Part shown: positions 43,512 through 52,574 of the stretch, one piece after another
Position numbering within the stretch: the first letter of the stretch is position 1
Layout of the letters: every line of letters begins with the position of its first letter
Made by a program: the position numbers and the translations under genes
Source: Symmachiella macrocystis
GTDB taxonomy: Bacteria; Planctomycetota; Planctomycetia; Planctomycetales; Planctomycetaceae
Assembly (NCBI RefSeq): GCF_007860075.1
Contig: NZ_SJPP01000001.1
Coordinates: 868,001 to 932,000 of the forward strand
Length of the DNA: 64,000 nucleotides
Direction: 5' to 3'
The notes under the pieces: model-generated
Database searches by the model: none
The model's input: the letters and a program-made list of their open reading frames with translations, nothing else
Told to the model about the DNA's origin: nothing

Positions 43512-44744
43512 ATGAATATAGACGCAAAACTGTCAAACGACGACGACGACGATTGGGGCGCCTTAGCCGAGAACCTGCTAGGACTGCCGCCCGAGCCGAA
43601 ACCCGATGCGCCGCAAGAGGTTGAGTCTCCTAGCGTCGATTCTACGGAGTCGCTGGAAGCGGTCGACGCTGAGGATGACGTCGAAGAGCCCCCCGAGATG
43701 GTGGAGGCTGCCGACGAAACGCCGGACGATGACTTCGGGATTATTGCCGAAGACGATTCGGACGAAGAAGACGACGCTGACGACGACCTCGAAGAGGCCG
43801 ATGTGGAAGATGAAGTCGACGATCCGTTCTGGAATGCATTAGCGGACTGGGACTGGGAAAGCGATGAGAAATCAACGTCACCCGCCAAATCAGAATCCAA
43901 AAGCAAGCCCCGTCGCTCGGAACGTAAACCGAAACCGAAGACCGAAGCCGAGCGCACCAAAGTGCTTACCGAGTTGGTGCCGGACGAAAAGCCGAGCAAC
44001 GTCTCCGACGATTCGGATTTTGCCGCTGATCTGTTTGACGAGCCTGCGGACAAGTCTAAAGACGAGAAGCCAGCCGCGGTTGAATCCGTGAAAGAGGCCA
44101 CGGACGAAGAAACTCCAGAACCAGCCGAGGAAGAACGTCGCCCGCGCCGCCGACGCCGTCGTCGACGACGGTCGGTAGAGGAACAGGCTGCGGAAACCGC
44201 CCAAGCTGAAGAATCGGTAAACGAGGAGACGGAGACAGCCGACGAAGAAGAACCATCCGTCGCCGACGAGACTGCGGCTGCCGCCGATACGGAGTCGGAA
44301 GAGTCTGACGTAGAACCCGCCCCCAAAAAACGCCGACGCCGCAAACGGGGCGGACGGCGACGTGGCAAATCTTCGGTCGAAGCCAGCGACGAGACCAAGA
44401 AGGTTGTCGCTAAGGACGATGCCGTCGAAGACGATGACATCGAGGTCAATGACGCCGACCTGGACGACGACGATGATGAGGACGACGACGAAACTTCGTA
44501 CGGAAAACCACCGAAAAAGTCGGACGAGAAGAAGTATCAAGACGTTCCGACCTGGGAAGATGCGATCTCCTTCGTGCTCAATCCGGTGAAGAAAACAACC
44601 GCAGCGGATGCACCGACAGCAGCGCCGACCAAAACGAAAGCGCAGAAGAAAACATCGTCATCGAGTGACAGTTCCTCAAGTTCGACGACGACCAAAAAAC
44701 CGTCATCGAAGCGGTCCGGCGGTGGACGGAAGCGGCGGTCATAA
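43512..44744 (+). CDS. Low-complexity protein with alternating acidic and basic blocks
   Basis: The 410-residue protein starts MNIDAKLSNDDDDDWGALAE. Asp/Glu-rich runs alternate with basic runs such as RPRRRRRRRRRS and KKRRRRKRGGRRRGK. One conserved-looking stretch near residue 338 (KYQDVPTWEDAISFVLNPVK) stands out from the disordered rest. The C terminus is Ser/Thr/Lys-rich. It is probably largely unfolded and may bind RNA or ribosomes, as RNase E-like acidic/basic linkers do, but this is inference. Confidence 0.6.
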   Translation: MNIDAKLSNDDDDDWGALAENLLGLPPEPKPDAPQEVESPSVDSTESLEAVDAEDDVEEPPEMVEAADETPDDDFGIIAEDDSDEEDDADDDLEEADVEDEVDDPFWNALADWDWESDEKSTSPAKSESKSKPRRSERKPKPKTEAERTKVLTELVPDEKPSNVSDDSDFAADLFDEPADKSKDEKPAAVESVKEATDEETPEPAEEERRPRRRRRRRRRSVEEQAAETAQAEESVNEETETADEEEPSVADETAAAADTESEESDVEPAPKKRRRRKRGGRRRGKSSVEASDETKKVVAKDDAVEDDDIEVNDADLDDDDDEDDDETSYGKPPKKSDEKKYQDVPTWEDAISFVLNPVKKTTAADAPTAAPTKTKAQKKTSSSSDSSSSSTTTKKPSSKRSGGGRKRRS

Positions 44745-44766
44745 TCCGCCGTCATTATCCACACAG

Positions 44767-46494
44767 TCATTCGCCAGCCGGTTGTCCCCCCTTGCGGGGG
44801 TCGCTAGCGGCTCGCAATCCCGTTTTATCGCGTGTGGCCGCCTGCACGGCGGCGATCGTGCTTTGCAAACGGACCGAGTGCCCCAACGCTTTTAAGTCGC
44901 CTGCTAATTTCTTTTGCAGCGGCTCTTCGACAAACAGCGCGTTGGGCATCCACTGGTGGTGAAATCGCGGCGCAGCAACCGCGTCTTGTGCATTCTGACC
45001 ATGCCGCATCATGTTCAGCAAGACCTGCAAGGTCGCGCTGATAATCCTCGGTCCCCCCGATCCTCCTAGCGCATACGCGGCTTTACCGTCGCGTACCACG
45101 ATCGTGGGAGTCATGCTCGAAAGCGGCCGTTTGCCGGGAGCGACCGCATTGGCTTCGCTTTGAATGAGCCCAAACGCATTCGGTTTTCCCGGCACTGCAG
45201 CAAAATCGTCCATTTCGTTATTCAGCACGATTCCGAACTTCGGTTCGACCACCAAACTGCCAAACGTGGTGTTGATCGTTTCCGTGCAAGAGACGGCGTT
45301 CCCCTCTGCATCAATCACACAAAAATGGCTCGTTCCGCTATCGTTTTTCCCCTCGAACCGGCCGTACGCTTCGGGCGGTTGGGTTTGCGACGGGTCGACC
45401 TTTTCTGCCAACTTGTCGGCGTATTTCCGGCTGGTTAAGCGGGCGATGGGCACGGATACAAAATCGGTGTCCCCCAGATACTCCGCCCGGTCGGCAAAGG
45501 CGTGTTTGAGAGCCTCGGTAACCAGATGCACGGCGGACACATTGTGCGGACCATCGCCTAGCCATTTTTTTTGCGGATGATCTCTTTCGAAGGCCTCAAT
45601 AATGTTTAACGATTCCAGCAGCGCCACTCCGCCACTGGAGGGAGGCGGCATGGTCAAAACCGTATTCTTGCCAAATTCCTCCGACAGCGGTTGTCGCTGC
45701 ACGGCATGCATTTGTTCAAGATCCTCACGCTGCCAGATACCACCTTGTGCGGCAACGACTGCCAGCAAGGCATCAGCCACCGGTCCACGATAAAACCCGT
45801 CACGCCCTTGGGCGGCGATCCGTTTGAGCACGTCGGTTTGGGGTGAGATTATGCGATCCTGTTTGGTCCACATCCGGCCAGAGTTCAGGTATTGCTTGTA
45901 CAGGGCCGCAAAACGTTCTTTCCCATTGCGCTGCAGGGCTATTAACAACAGCGCCGTACGCTGCGCGCTGATGGCGTGTTCATCGGCCATAACGCCTTGC
46001 TCGCTCAAACGAATGGCTGGAGCCAGCACAGCGGCCAAGGGGAGTTTGCCGAATTTTTCGTGAGCGTGACACAGGCCGGCAACCGTGCCGGGAATTCCCG
46101 CCGCAGCCCCTCCGACCCGACTGGAGAGTTTTCGGCCGTTCTTGTTTTTGGTGACAAACATATCCCGAGTCGCGGCCAACGGTGCCCGCTCGCGATAATC
46201 GATGGCAACGGCCGACTTGGTTTCGGCATTCCAAATCACCATAAATCCCCCGCCGCCGATGCCGCAACTGTCCGGACGCACCACCGACAACGCAAACGAA
46301 GTCGCCACGGCGGCATCCACCACATTTCCCCCCTGCTGCAGGACTTCTAATCCGGCCCCGCTGGCGGCGGGATGATCGGCAGCGACGACGTATTTTTGAT
46401 AATTTTTGACCGATTCCTCTTCAGCGGCACGCACGTCCGCCGCTGCCAGGGCGACACAAATCATCAGGGCCAGACATCGTCGCAAAGTCGTCAT
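44767..46494 (-). CDS. ggt: Gamma-glutamyltransferase
   Basis: The 575-residue protein has a signal peptide (MTTLRRCLALMICVALAAAD). It then has the large-subunit pattern DHPAASGAGLEVLQQGGNVV, CGIGGGGFMVIW and YRERAP. The autocleavage and nucleophile Thr388 lies in the motif GTSHFCVID. The small subunit contains SCTETINTTFGS, LNNEMDDF, PLSSMTPTIV and GGSGGPRI. It hydrolyses or transfers gamma-glutamyl groups, for example from glutathione, outside the cytoplasm. Monocistronic. Confidence 0.95.
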   Translation of the reverse strand: MTTLRRCLALMICVALAAADVRAAEEESVKNYQKYVVAADHPAASGAGLEVLQQGGNVVDAAVATSFALSVVRPDSCGIGGGGFMVIWNAETKSAVAIDYRERAPLAATRDMFVTKNKNGRKLSSRVGGAAAGIPGTVAGLCHAHEKFGKLPLAAVLAPAIRLSEQGVMADEHAISAQRTALLLIALQRNGKERFAALYKQYLNSGRMWTKQDRIISPQTDVLKRIAAQGRDGFYRGPVADALLAVVAAQGGIWQREDLEQMHAVQRQPLSEEFGKNTVLTMPPPSSGGVALLESLNIIEAFERDHPQKKWLGDGPHNVSAVHLVTEALKHAFADRAEYLGDTDFVSVPIARLTSRKYADKLAEKVDPSQTQPPEAYGRFEGKNDSGTSHFCVIDAEGNAVSCTETINTTFGSLVVEPKFGIVLNNEMDDFAAVPGKPNAFGLIQSEANAVAPGKRPLSSMTPTIVVRDGKAAYALGGSGGPRIISATLQVLLNMMRHGQNAQDAVAAPRFHHQWMPNALFVEEPLQKKLAGDLKALGHSVRLQSTIAAVQAATRDKTGLRAASDPRKGGQPAGE

Positions 46495-46841
46495 ATCAAT
46501 TGATTTCCCGTATTAGCCGAGACTCGACTGGGACTGAGGTTCTAGTTCTGCTGTGTCGATAGAGGGGGACGTGTGAACAAGCCCGTTTCCAACGGACTCG
46601 CCGTGGGGAGCTAAGACTATTATACTGTGCGATCCTCATCGTCGCAGGAGTTGTCGAGCGAATTGGGCCGATCGTGCGGGTTTTTCTGGCGGACGTTCAC
46701 TCGCTGGTTCTGCTGCAGACATGGGGCCAACGGTTTGATCAGCGACCCTCACCCTACCCTCTCCCAGAGGGAGAGGGGACTGATCATTGACTGATGGGGC
46801 AGTTATTAGACAGTTTGAATTTCTACAAAGCGTATTTCGTT
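46495..46841. other. Non-coding gap with inverted repeat
   Basis: No gene is seen. Near 46754-46781 a CCCTCTCCCAGAGGGAGAGGG-type hairpin (10 bp with little loop) occurs, a motif dispersed in many bacterial genomes. Promoters for the divergent ggt and mtaB genes should lie here. Confidence 0.45.
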
Positions 46842-48140
46842 ATGTCACAGCCAACTTGCCGTTTGGTGACCTTGGGTTGCAAGGTCAATCAATACGAAAC
46901 CGAATTGGTCAAAGAAGCGCTGGTTCGCGGCGGTTATCGCGAAGCGGCTGAGGAGGAAAATGCCGACCTGTGTGTGGTGAATACCTGCACGGTAACCGCC
47001 ACCGGAGATTCTAAGGGTCGGCAATTGATTCGTCAGTTGGCCCGCAAAAACCCAGGCTCGCGAACAATCGTGATGGGCTGTTACGCCACCCGCGAACCGG
47101 AGACGTTGGCCCAACTTCCCAATGTCTTGGAAGTCGTCGAAGATAAACGCGAACTGCCCGACGTGCTGGCACGAGTGGGCGTGAATGATTTCCCGACCGG
47201 CATCAGTACATTTGAAGGGCGGCGGCGCGCCTACGTCAAAGTCCAAGATGGTTGTATTCTGAATTGCACCTACTGCATCATCCCCCAAGTCCGCCCCGGA
47301 CTGCGGAGCCGTCCCCCGCAAGACATCGATGAGGAAGTTCGCCGGCTGATCGAAAATGGGCACAAGGAAATTGTGCTTTGCGGAATTCATCTCGGACACT
47401 ATGGCGTCGATGCCACGCGCGGCCGCAGCGGCAAAGCTCCGTTTCGATTAGCGCACCTGATCGAAAAGCTGGACCGCATTCCCGGCGACTGGCGAATGCG
47501 GTTGTCGAGTATTGAAGCGGCGGAAGTCTCCCCCGATTTTGTGGATGTCGTCACCTCCACAGAGAAACTCTGCCCGCATTTCCATCCTTCATTGCAAAGC
47601 GGTTCACGAAATGTGTTGTTGCGGATGAAGCGGCGGTACAGCCTTGAAATGTTTTTGGGCAAGATGGAATTGCTCCGCAACCGGCTCGACAATCCGGCGT
47701 TCAGCACCGATGTGATTGTCGGCTTTCCCGGTGAAACCGAGGCCGAGTTTCAGGAGACGCTCGATGTTTGTGAACAAGCGGGCTTCATGAAGATTCACGT
47801 CTTCCCCTTCAGCGCCCGCGCGGGCACGCCGGCGGCTGACCTGCCGGATCAGATTTCTCCCGAAGTCAAAAAAGAGCGTGGGCAACGCTTGGCCGCGCTG
47901 GGCGACCGTTTGGCCCGCCGGTATTATGAATCGCTCGTCGGACGCGAGCTTCAAGTCTTGGTCGAACGGGAATCCCGTGATCGCCCCGGCTGGGTCAGCG
48001 GCACCGCTTGTCGCTATGCCCCGGTCGATATTCCGGGTGATGCCAAGTCCATCGGACAAATCCTCAACGTGCGGGGAACCGCCGCCACAGACCACGGAGT
48101 CAATGCCCTAGGGTGCGTCGCGACGCACCTTCCTATGTAG
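46842..48140 (+). CDS. mtaB: tRNA t6A37 methylthiotransferase
   Basis: This is a 432-residue protein started at MSQPTCRLVTLGCKVNQYET. The N-terminal cysteines are C13, C49 and C80 (LGCKVNQ, VNTCTV, MGCYA), and the radical SAM motif is CILNCTYC (C138, C142, C145). LGCKVNQ is the hallmark of MtaB rather than MiaB (GCQMN) or RimO. It converts t6A37 to ms2t6A37 in tRNAs reading ANN codons. A C-terminal TRAM-like segment ends the enzyme. A short palindrome overlaps the stop. Confidence 0.93.
   Translation: MSQPTCRLVTLGCKVNQYETELVKEALVRGGYREAAEEENADLCVVNTCTVTATGDSKGRQLIRQLARKNPGSRTIVMGCYATREPETLAQLPNVLEVVEDKRELPDVLARVGVNDFPTGISTFEGRRRAYVKVQDGCILNCTYCIIPQVRPGLRSRPPQDIDEEVRRLIENGHKEIVLCGIHLGHYGVDATRGRSGKAPFRLAHLIEKLDRIPGDWRMRLSSIEAAEVSPDFVDVVTSTEKLCPHFHPSLQSGSRNVLLRMKRRYSLEMFLGKMELLRNRLDNPAFSTDVIVGFPGETEAEFQETLDVCEQAGFMKIHVFPFSARAGTPAADLPDQISPEVKKERGQRLAALGDRLARRYYESLVGRELQVLVERESRDRPGWVSGTACRYAPVDIPGDAKSIGQILNVRGTAATDHGVNALGCVATHLPM
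48112..48129. repeat. Palindrome GGTGCGTCGCGACGCACC
   Basis: This perfect 18-bp palindrome overlaps the end of mtaB and recurs at 53675-53692. A weaker version (GGTGCGTCATGACGCAACC) lies at 48238-48256. It may act as a terminator hairpin or be a dispersed repeat. Confidence 0.75.
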
Positions 48141-48294
48141 TACGAACAACGCGCCCAAGCGAATTCAACAAAGCTAACAAACACGTCAATCAAACAAGAA
48201 CAACAAGACAGCAACGCGTGATTCGGAACGTAGACAGGTGCGTCATGACGCAACCTACGACAACATGCGTAGTGTGGATGGGGAGTGATTTATT

Positions 48295-48966
48295 TTGGCG
48301 TTGTTGGTGAACATTGAAGGAATCGATGGATCGGGCAAGGGGACGCAGGCACAATTGTTGTGCGAACGTTTGCGCGCTACGGGGGCGACGGTTCAACTGT
48401 TTAGCTTTCCCCGTTACGACGACACGTTATTTGGCAAATCGATCGGCGATTTTCTCAATGGGCGATTCGGCGCGCTCGACCAAGTCAGCCCGTTCCTGGC
48501 GGCGCTGCTGTATGCCGGCGACCGTTTTGAATCGCGCGAACTGCTGTTAGCGGCGCAGCGCGACAACGATTACGTGGTGCTGGACCGTTACGTGGCCTCA
48601 AACATCGGCCACCAAGCGTCGAAGGTCACCGGTGAAGAACGGCAAGAAATCATCGCCTGGATCAACAAGATCGAATACGAAATTTACGCGCTGCCGCGGC
48701 CCGATGTCACAATTCTCTTAAACCTGCCCCCCGCCCGCGCGCAGGAATTGATCGCCCGCAAAGCTCCTCGCAGCTACACCGACGATGCCGCCGACATTCA
48801 AGAAGCCGATGCGGATTATCTGGCCAAAGTGCACGAGGTCTATCTCGACGTCGCCCGGAGCGATGAAGGTTGGCAGATCATCGACGGGATCGCCGACGGC
48901 GAGATTCGACCTGTTGATGCGATTGCGGACAAGGTTTGGCAAATCGTCACCTCCACAAAACAGTGA
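48295..48966 (+). CDS. tmk: dTMP kinase
   Basis: The 223-residue protein starts with TTG 48295 (MALLVNIEGIDGSGKGTQAQ), with GGGGAG about 10 nt upstream. The P loop is GIDGSGKG at 9-16. The DRY-type motif appears as VLDRYVASNIGHQASK, where the family has D-R-Y and Arg/Gln for dTMP. The LID region is IARKAPRSYTDDAADIQEAD. It phosphorylates dTMP to dTDP with ATP in the cytoplasm. The sequence is divergent from enteric Tmk, so a related NMP kinase role cannot be fully excluded. Confidence 0.88.
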   Translation: MALLVNIEGIDGSGKGTQAQLLCERLRATGATVQLFSFPRYDDTLFGKSIGDFLNGRFGALDQVSPFLAALLYAGDRFESRELLLAAQRDNDYVVLDRYVASNIGHQASKVTGEERQEIIAWINKIEYEIYALPRPDVTILLNLPPARAQELIARKAPRSYTDDAADIQEADADYLAKVHEVYLDVARSDEGWQIIDGIADGEIRPVDAIADKVWQIVTSTKQ

Positions 48967-48996
48967 CGCGCGCCGCCCATTTTCACGCAAACCGAA

Positions 48997-49794
48997 TCAG
49001 TTCGCTTCCAGTTGCCGCAACCGCTCGCGGAGGATCAGATGAAACGCTGTGTAACGCTCCAAATCCTGGTCAGAGCTAAATTGAACGTGCCGCAACGAGC
49101 CATGCCCTAGGAACGTGTGCGTGGCGGGCGTTAAGAACGCCGACGTGGATCGAGCGGCAATTTCCTGCACGAACAGGTGAAAATTTGCCGAAGCGGAGGC
49201 GGTCATCCGCGCCCCTAACTCACTGAAATTCATATGCGTTTTCTCGATGCGGAATCCTTGGCGGCACTTGTCGCAAAGGAGCCACAGAACCATTGTCGCT
49301 GTCCCGGCGACCTCATCTGGCGCGATATACCTTCTACGCGAAGCTGTAAAGGTGACATCGTTATCAAAGAAATAGTGCCGCGTGAGTTCTCCCGGAATTT
49401 GGCCGACGCTGATCATCTCCACGTCATTCCACGAAATCAGCGCACTCTGCTGGCCGCTAGGCCCTAGAATTGACAGTCCCTCATCCCCCAAATGGACATT
49501 GTGGACCTGGGGGGCGCGAGTAAAATCGGGAATATCCGACGTTGAAATCACTTCAGCGGCGATGCCCATCTTTTCAATCGCAGCCACCAACTGCTCCGCC
49601 TGTTCTCGATCCAAATGCTCTGGAAGAATGCCGGGAGTGCTATGCACGAGGATCATGGCGTCCGTGGGATGCATCGATAGCTGTTGGACAAGCAGATCGC
49701 GAAACTGATGGGGGTCATCGGCGGTGGCAAATACGACCACCCGAAAATCTCCCCCGTTATCCACCGGTGTCATGTCTTCGGATGTATTGGCCAT
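48997..49794 (-). CDS. Conserved hypothetical protein
   Basis: This is a 265-residue soluble protein starting MANTSEDMTPVDNGGDFRVV. The first ~90 residues form an alpha/beta domain (VVFATADDPHQFRDLLVQQL; TDAMILVHSTPGILPEHLDR) resembling the ribosomal-L7/L12 or ACT-like ferredoxin folds seen in planctomycete unknowns. The rest has LILRERLRQLEAN at the end and CDKCRQGFRI, a CxxC motif near residue 174. Function unknown. Confidence 0.6.
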   Translation of the reverse strand: MANTSEDMTPVDNGGDFRVVVFATADDPHQFRDLLVQQLSMHPTDAMILVHSTPGILPEHLDREQAEQLVAAIEKMGIAAEVISTSDIPDFTRAPQVHNVHLGDEGLSILGPSGQQSALISWNDVEMISVGQIPGELTRHYFFDNDVTFTASRRRYIAPDEVAGTATMVLWLLCDKCRQGFRIEKTHMNFSELGARMTASASANFHLFVQEIAARSTSAFLTPATHTFLGHGSLRHVQFSSDQDLERYTAFHLILRERLRQLEAN

Positions 49795-49938
49795 TTGTCA
49801 GCATTGCTCCTCAGCGAAATTCCAGACCTGCTGGTATTCTAACTCAGGCAAGTCGCTCTGACAAACGCCGCCTCGTGTTGGACTGATTGGACGCATCAAT
49901 CACGCCACACGAAGGGGACAGACGGAGCACGAAATTTG

Positions 49939-50010
49939 TCAAGCGGATGGCTGTTCAAGCGGATGGCTGTTCAAGCGGATGGCTGTTCAAGCGGATGGCT
50001 GTTCAAGCGA
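49939..50010. repeat. 16-bp tandem repeat, about 4.5 copies
   Basis: The unit TCAAGCGGATGGCTGT is repeated four times exactly from 49939 to 50002, followed by a partial TCAAGCGA. It sits right at the 3' end of scpB (reverse strand), touching its stop codon. It is probably a replication-slippage repeat and may vary in number among strains. Confidence 0.9.
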
Positions 50011-50767
50011 TTCGCTGAACGTCGCTTTCACTCGAATCATCGCTATCGACTGGCTGAATACTGCCGGCGATTTCGGGCTCCGCTTCCGGTTCTTCGCTCA
50101 CATCGGCGGCAGCCGGTTTCGTGACTCGCAAGCGATCGGCCATCGGCAGGCTCTCCAGATTTTGCAGTCCAAAGAGTTCCAGAAACAGTCGCGTGGTGCC
50201 GTATAAAAATGGTCGGCCGAGCGTCTCTTCGTTGCCGGCGATGCGGACGAGATTGCGCTCCATCAATTGTTTGAGCATCTCGGTGCTCTGGACGCCGCGG
50301 ACAGCTTCGATATTGGCTCGCGTGACCGGTTGGCGATAGGCGACGATGGCCAACGTTTCCATAGCTGAGGGCGAGAGTTTCAACTCCGCCTGCCGATGAT
50401 GCAATTTCCCCAGCCATAAGGCGAATTCCGGCCGGGTGAGCAACTGGTAACCGGCGGCGACCCGTTCCACCCGAAAGGCGGTCTCCGATGCGTCGTAGAA
50501 TTCGTTGATGCGTTTGATCAACGTTCGAACTTCGGTCGCATCGGCCAACGTGGCGACATGTGCCAACCGCCGGGCGGGCAACGCATCTTGCGAGACGAAC
50601 AAAGCCGCTTCCAGCCGCGCCATTTTATCGTCACGCAGAAAATGTCCCGGCGTGAGTGGCTCAAGCGATTCCGCTTCTCGGCGGATACGAAAATTCCAAC
50701 CAAAGCCCCCGGCAGCAGTCGCCTGCAGTCGTCCTGGCTTTAAGAATGTAGGATTACTGTTGCGCAC
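50003..50767 (-). CDS. scpB: Segregation and condensation protein B
   Basis: The 254-residue protein has the ScpB double winged-helix: MARLEAALFVSQDALPARRL, then LQLLTRPEF-like YQLLTRPEFALWL, AMETLAIVAYRQPVTRANIE and the phrase GTTRLFLELFGLQNLESLPM. It binds ScpA and the SMC ATPase for chromosome condensation. The frame starts with GTG 50767, 14 bp into the upstream gene; MARLEAA at 50623 is an alternative start. The acidic C-terminal tail (EEPEAEPEIAGSIQPVDSDD) is an extension. ScpA is not in the window. Confidence 0.9.
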   Translation of the reverse strand: MRNSNPTFLKPGRLQATAAGGFGWNFRIRREAESLEPLTPGHFLRDDKMARLEAALFVSQDALPARRLAHVATLADATEVRTLIKRINEFYDASETAFRVERVAAGYQLLTRPEFALWLGKLHHRQAELKLSPSAMETLAIVAYRQPVTRANIEAVRGVQSTEMLKQLMERNLVRIAGNEETLGRPFLYGTTRLFLELFGLQNLESLPMADRLRVTKPAAADVSEEPEAEPEIAGSIQPVDSDDSSESDVQRIA

Positions 50768-51773
50768 GCCAGTCCTCGATTTGTCGCAACACCTTGCGGA
50801 CCGCCGCTAATGGCTCCTCTCCTGAGGCGACAAACAATCTGCGAATGCTTGGATTATGGATGTCGGTCACGCCGCACAAAAACCGAAACTCAGCACCATC
50901 CGCAGTCGCTTCGAGTTTGAATTTTCGAATCCCCCACGAGCGAAGAATTTTGGTGGCTTCCTTCAAGTTGCGGGGATCGCGATAGACCGGCGGACTAGCA
51001 GCGGGCAGTTCCTGTGAGCTTTCAGCGGGAGCATCAAACTGCGCAAAACCCTCATCAAAATCAGCCGGCTCCGTGGCCGAGGCCCTTTGCACGTCACGTT
51101 GCGGCGATGTGTGAGATGTCGACTCGGGTCCGTCCAACAGATCGTCAGTCCTAGAAGCTGAGATCAATTGATCAGCCGGGTTGCGCTGTCGGCTGCGTTG
51201 GGCGAATTCGTTTCGTCGCGCATCGATGGCAGCTTGCAGGCGGCTTTCGTGGGCGTCCGCAGGGGGACGCTCATCGAATGCTTCGTCCCACTGAGCATCG
51301 AGGTCATTGGCTTGTGTAGCAGTGGTTTCCGCAAAGATCGGTGCCTCGTCGCCGTCAGCCGACTCCGGATCTTCGGCAACCTGCCAACCTTTCATGGCGG
51401 CAGAGGGATAAGACCGGGGGCGACGATTTTTGGTAGGGCTTGGCCGACGTTGACGCTCGGTTTCCGGGGCCGGCTCTTCGGAGATGACCGTAATATCGGG
51501 ATTCCGACCATACTCGGCGGCCTCCGCTTGCGGGGCATCCGTGGTTGCCGGACCGCTGGGGAAAAGTTCGTCGACGCCCAGTTGGGGAGCGGCGTTGTTA
51601 TCGTCGCCGAGCATGACGATATCGCCACCAAAATCTTCTTCTGCAGAGGGCGCAGTCTGTGAAGCGGCAAGTGTATGGTAATGATATCCTCCCAAGTACG
51701 CTAAACCTGCAACGGCTAGCATCGGGAAGATCATCATCAATGTCCGAAACGGACCGTGAGACGATGCGCGCAT
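50754..51773 (-). CDS. Membrane-anchored unknown protein
   Basis: This is a 339-residue protein. GGAGG 8 nt before ATG 51773 favours MRASSHGPFRTLMMIFPMLA over the slightly longer frame. Residues 9-28 form the single membrane helix. The middle 200 residues are acidic, Pro/Ala/Ser-rich and probably disordered. The last ~70 residues are folded: ATKILRSWGIRKFKLEATAD and EFRFLCGVTDIHNPSIRRLF. It overlaps scpB and shares its operon; the link is unknown. Confidence 0.6.
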   Translation of the reverse strand: MRASSHGPFRTLMMIFPMLAVAGLAYLGGYHYHTLAASQTAPSAEEDFGGDIVMLGDDNNAAPQLGVDELFPSGPATTDAPQAEAAEYGRNPDITVISEEPAPETERQRRPSPTKNRRPRSYPSAAMKGWQVAEDPESADGDEAPIFAETTATQANDLDAQWDEAFDERPPADAHESRLQAAIDARRNEFAQRSRQRNPADQLISASRTDDLLDGPESTSHTSPQRDVQRASATEPADFDEGFAQFDAPAESSQELPAASPPVYRDPRNLKEATKILRSWGIRKFKLEATADGAEFRFLCGVTDIHNPSIRRLFVASGEEPLAAVRKVLRQIEDWRAQQ

Positions 51774-52052
51774 CGGTGAAACCTCCATGTTTCGTGCGGC
51801 GGCCTTGGGGTCGAGGCTGCCATCCTGGGCCTAAACGGTTGCCCTGGGGGACACGGGAATCTCCATTTCATCTCAATTTCGATGCGGAAAATCCCGCGAG
51901 GGAGACAAGCTGGCCGGACGCATCTCTCAGCCGCCTTGTCACGGGCGGCGGATATTAACCGAATCGCCCGATCTCGACAATCTCGGTTAAATGGATTTTT
52001 CGCTGCAAAACGGCGGATGCATGAATGCGTGCGAGCGTAGAGAATCGCTGAC

Positions 52053-52292
52053 TCAAACGCGCTGTTCGTACAACCGTTCTAGATCGTTGACTGTCACGGT
52101 GATGATCCGCGTGAATCCGGTGTGCGTCCGCTCGTATTCGACTTGCTCAGCCAATTCCGGCGAGCGGTGAATGGCGGTGGCGATCAGCGCTTTGTCTTCC
52201 TCAGACAGCTCCTTGGCGATATCCTCAGACCAGAAGGTTTTGGTTTCCATCACCAATTGATCGCGGCGAGCATCGTAGTTTTTGAGGGCCAT
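52053..52292 (-). CDS. Small conserved hypothetical protein
   Basis: The 79-residue protein is started at MALKNYDARRDQLVMETKTF. It is highly charged and helical (WSEDIAKELSEEDKALIATA) and ends ITVTVNDLERLYEQRV. No signal or membrane segment. It may be a small regulator or subunit, but no family is recognised. Flanks of about 260-280 bp on each side hold no gene. Confidence 0.55.
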   Translation of the reverse strand: MALKNYDARRDQLVMETKTFWSEDIAKELSEEDKALIATAIHRSPELAEQVEYERTHTGFTRIITVTVNDLERLYEQRV

Positions 52293-52574
52293 GATTTTTG
52301 TGCGTCTGTTTTTGATCTGGGAAAACTGGGGGGAAGAACTCAGCGGCTGCATTTTCGCTGAGAGAGTCAATTTTCCCGTATTCGTCGCGAAATACAACTC
52401 TGCGGCCGTTTTTCCACAAAAATTCGTGTCGCTGCTGCCATAGCGACGAATTCTCAGGAAAATGAGGCCGGCTGGGAAAGTTTATGGAACGGGATTTCGC
52501 TACACTGGTCCTCGATTCGTGATGTTTTTTGAGATAATAATTCAGTTGCCTGCTGGCGTGAATGAGGATTTGAG

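Noticed and set aside
48112-48129. Operator site for a regulator
   Set aside because: The same palindrome occurs in an unrelated gap at 53675-53692 without gene context in common, so a dispersed repeat is more likely.
49939-50010. CRISPR array
   Set aside because: The 16-bp units are contiguous with no spacers and no cas genes are nearby.
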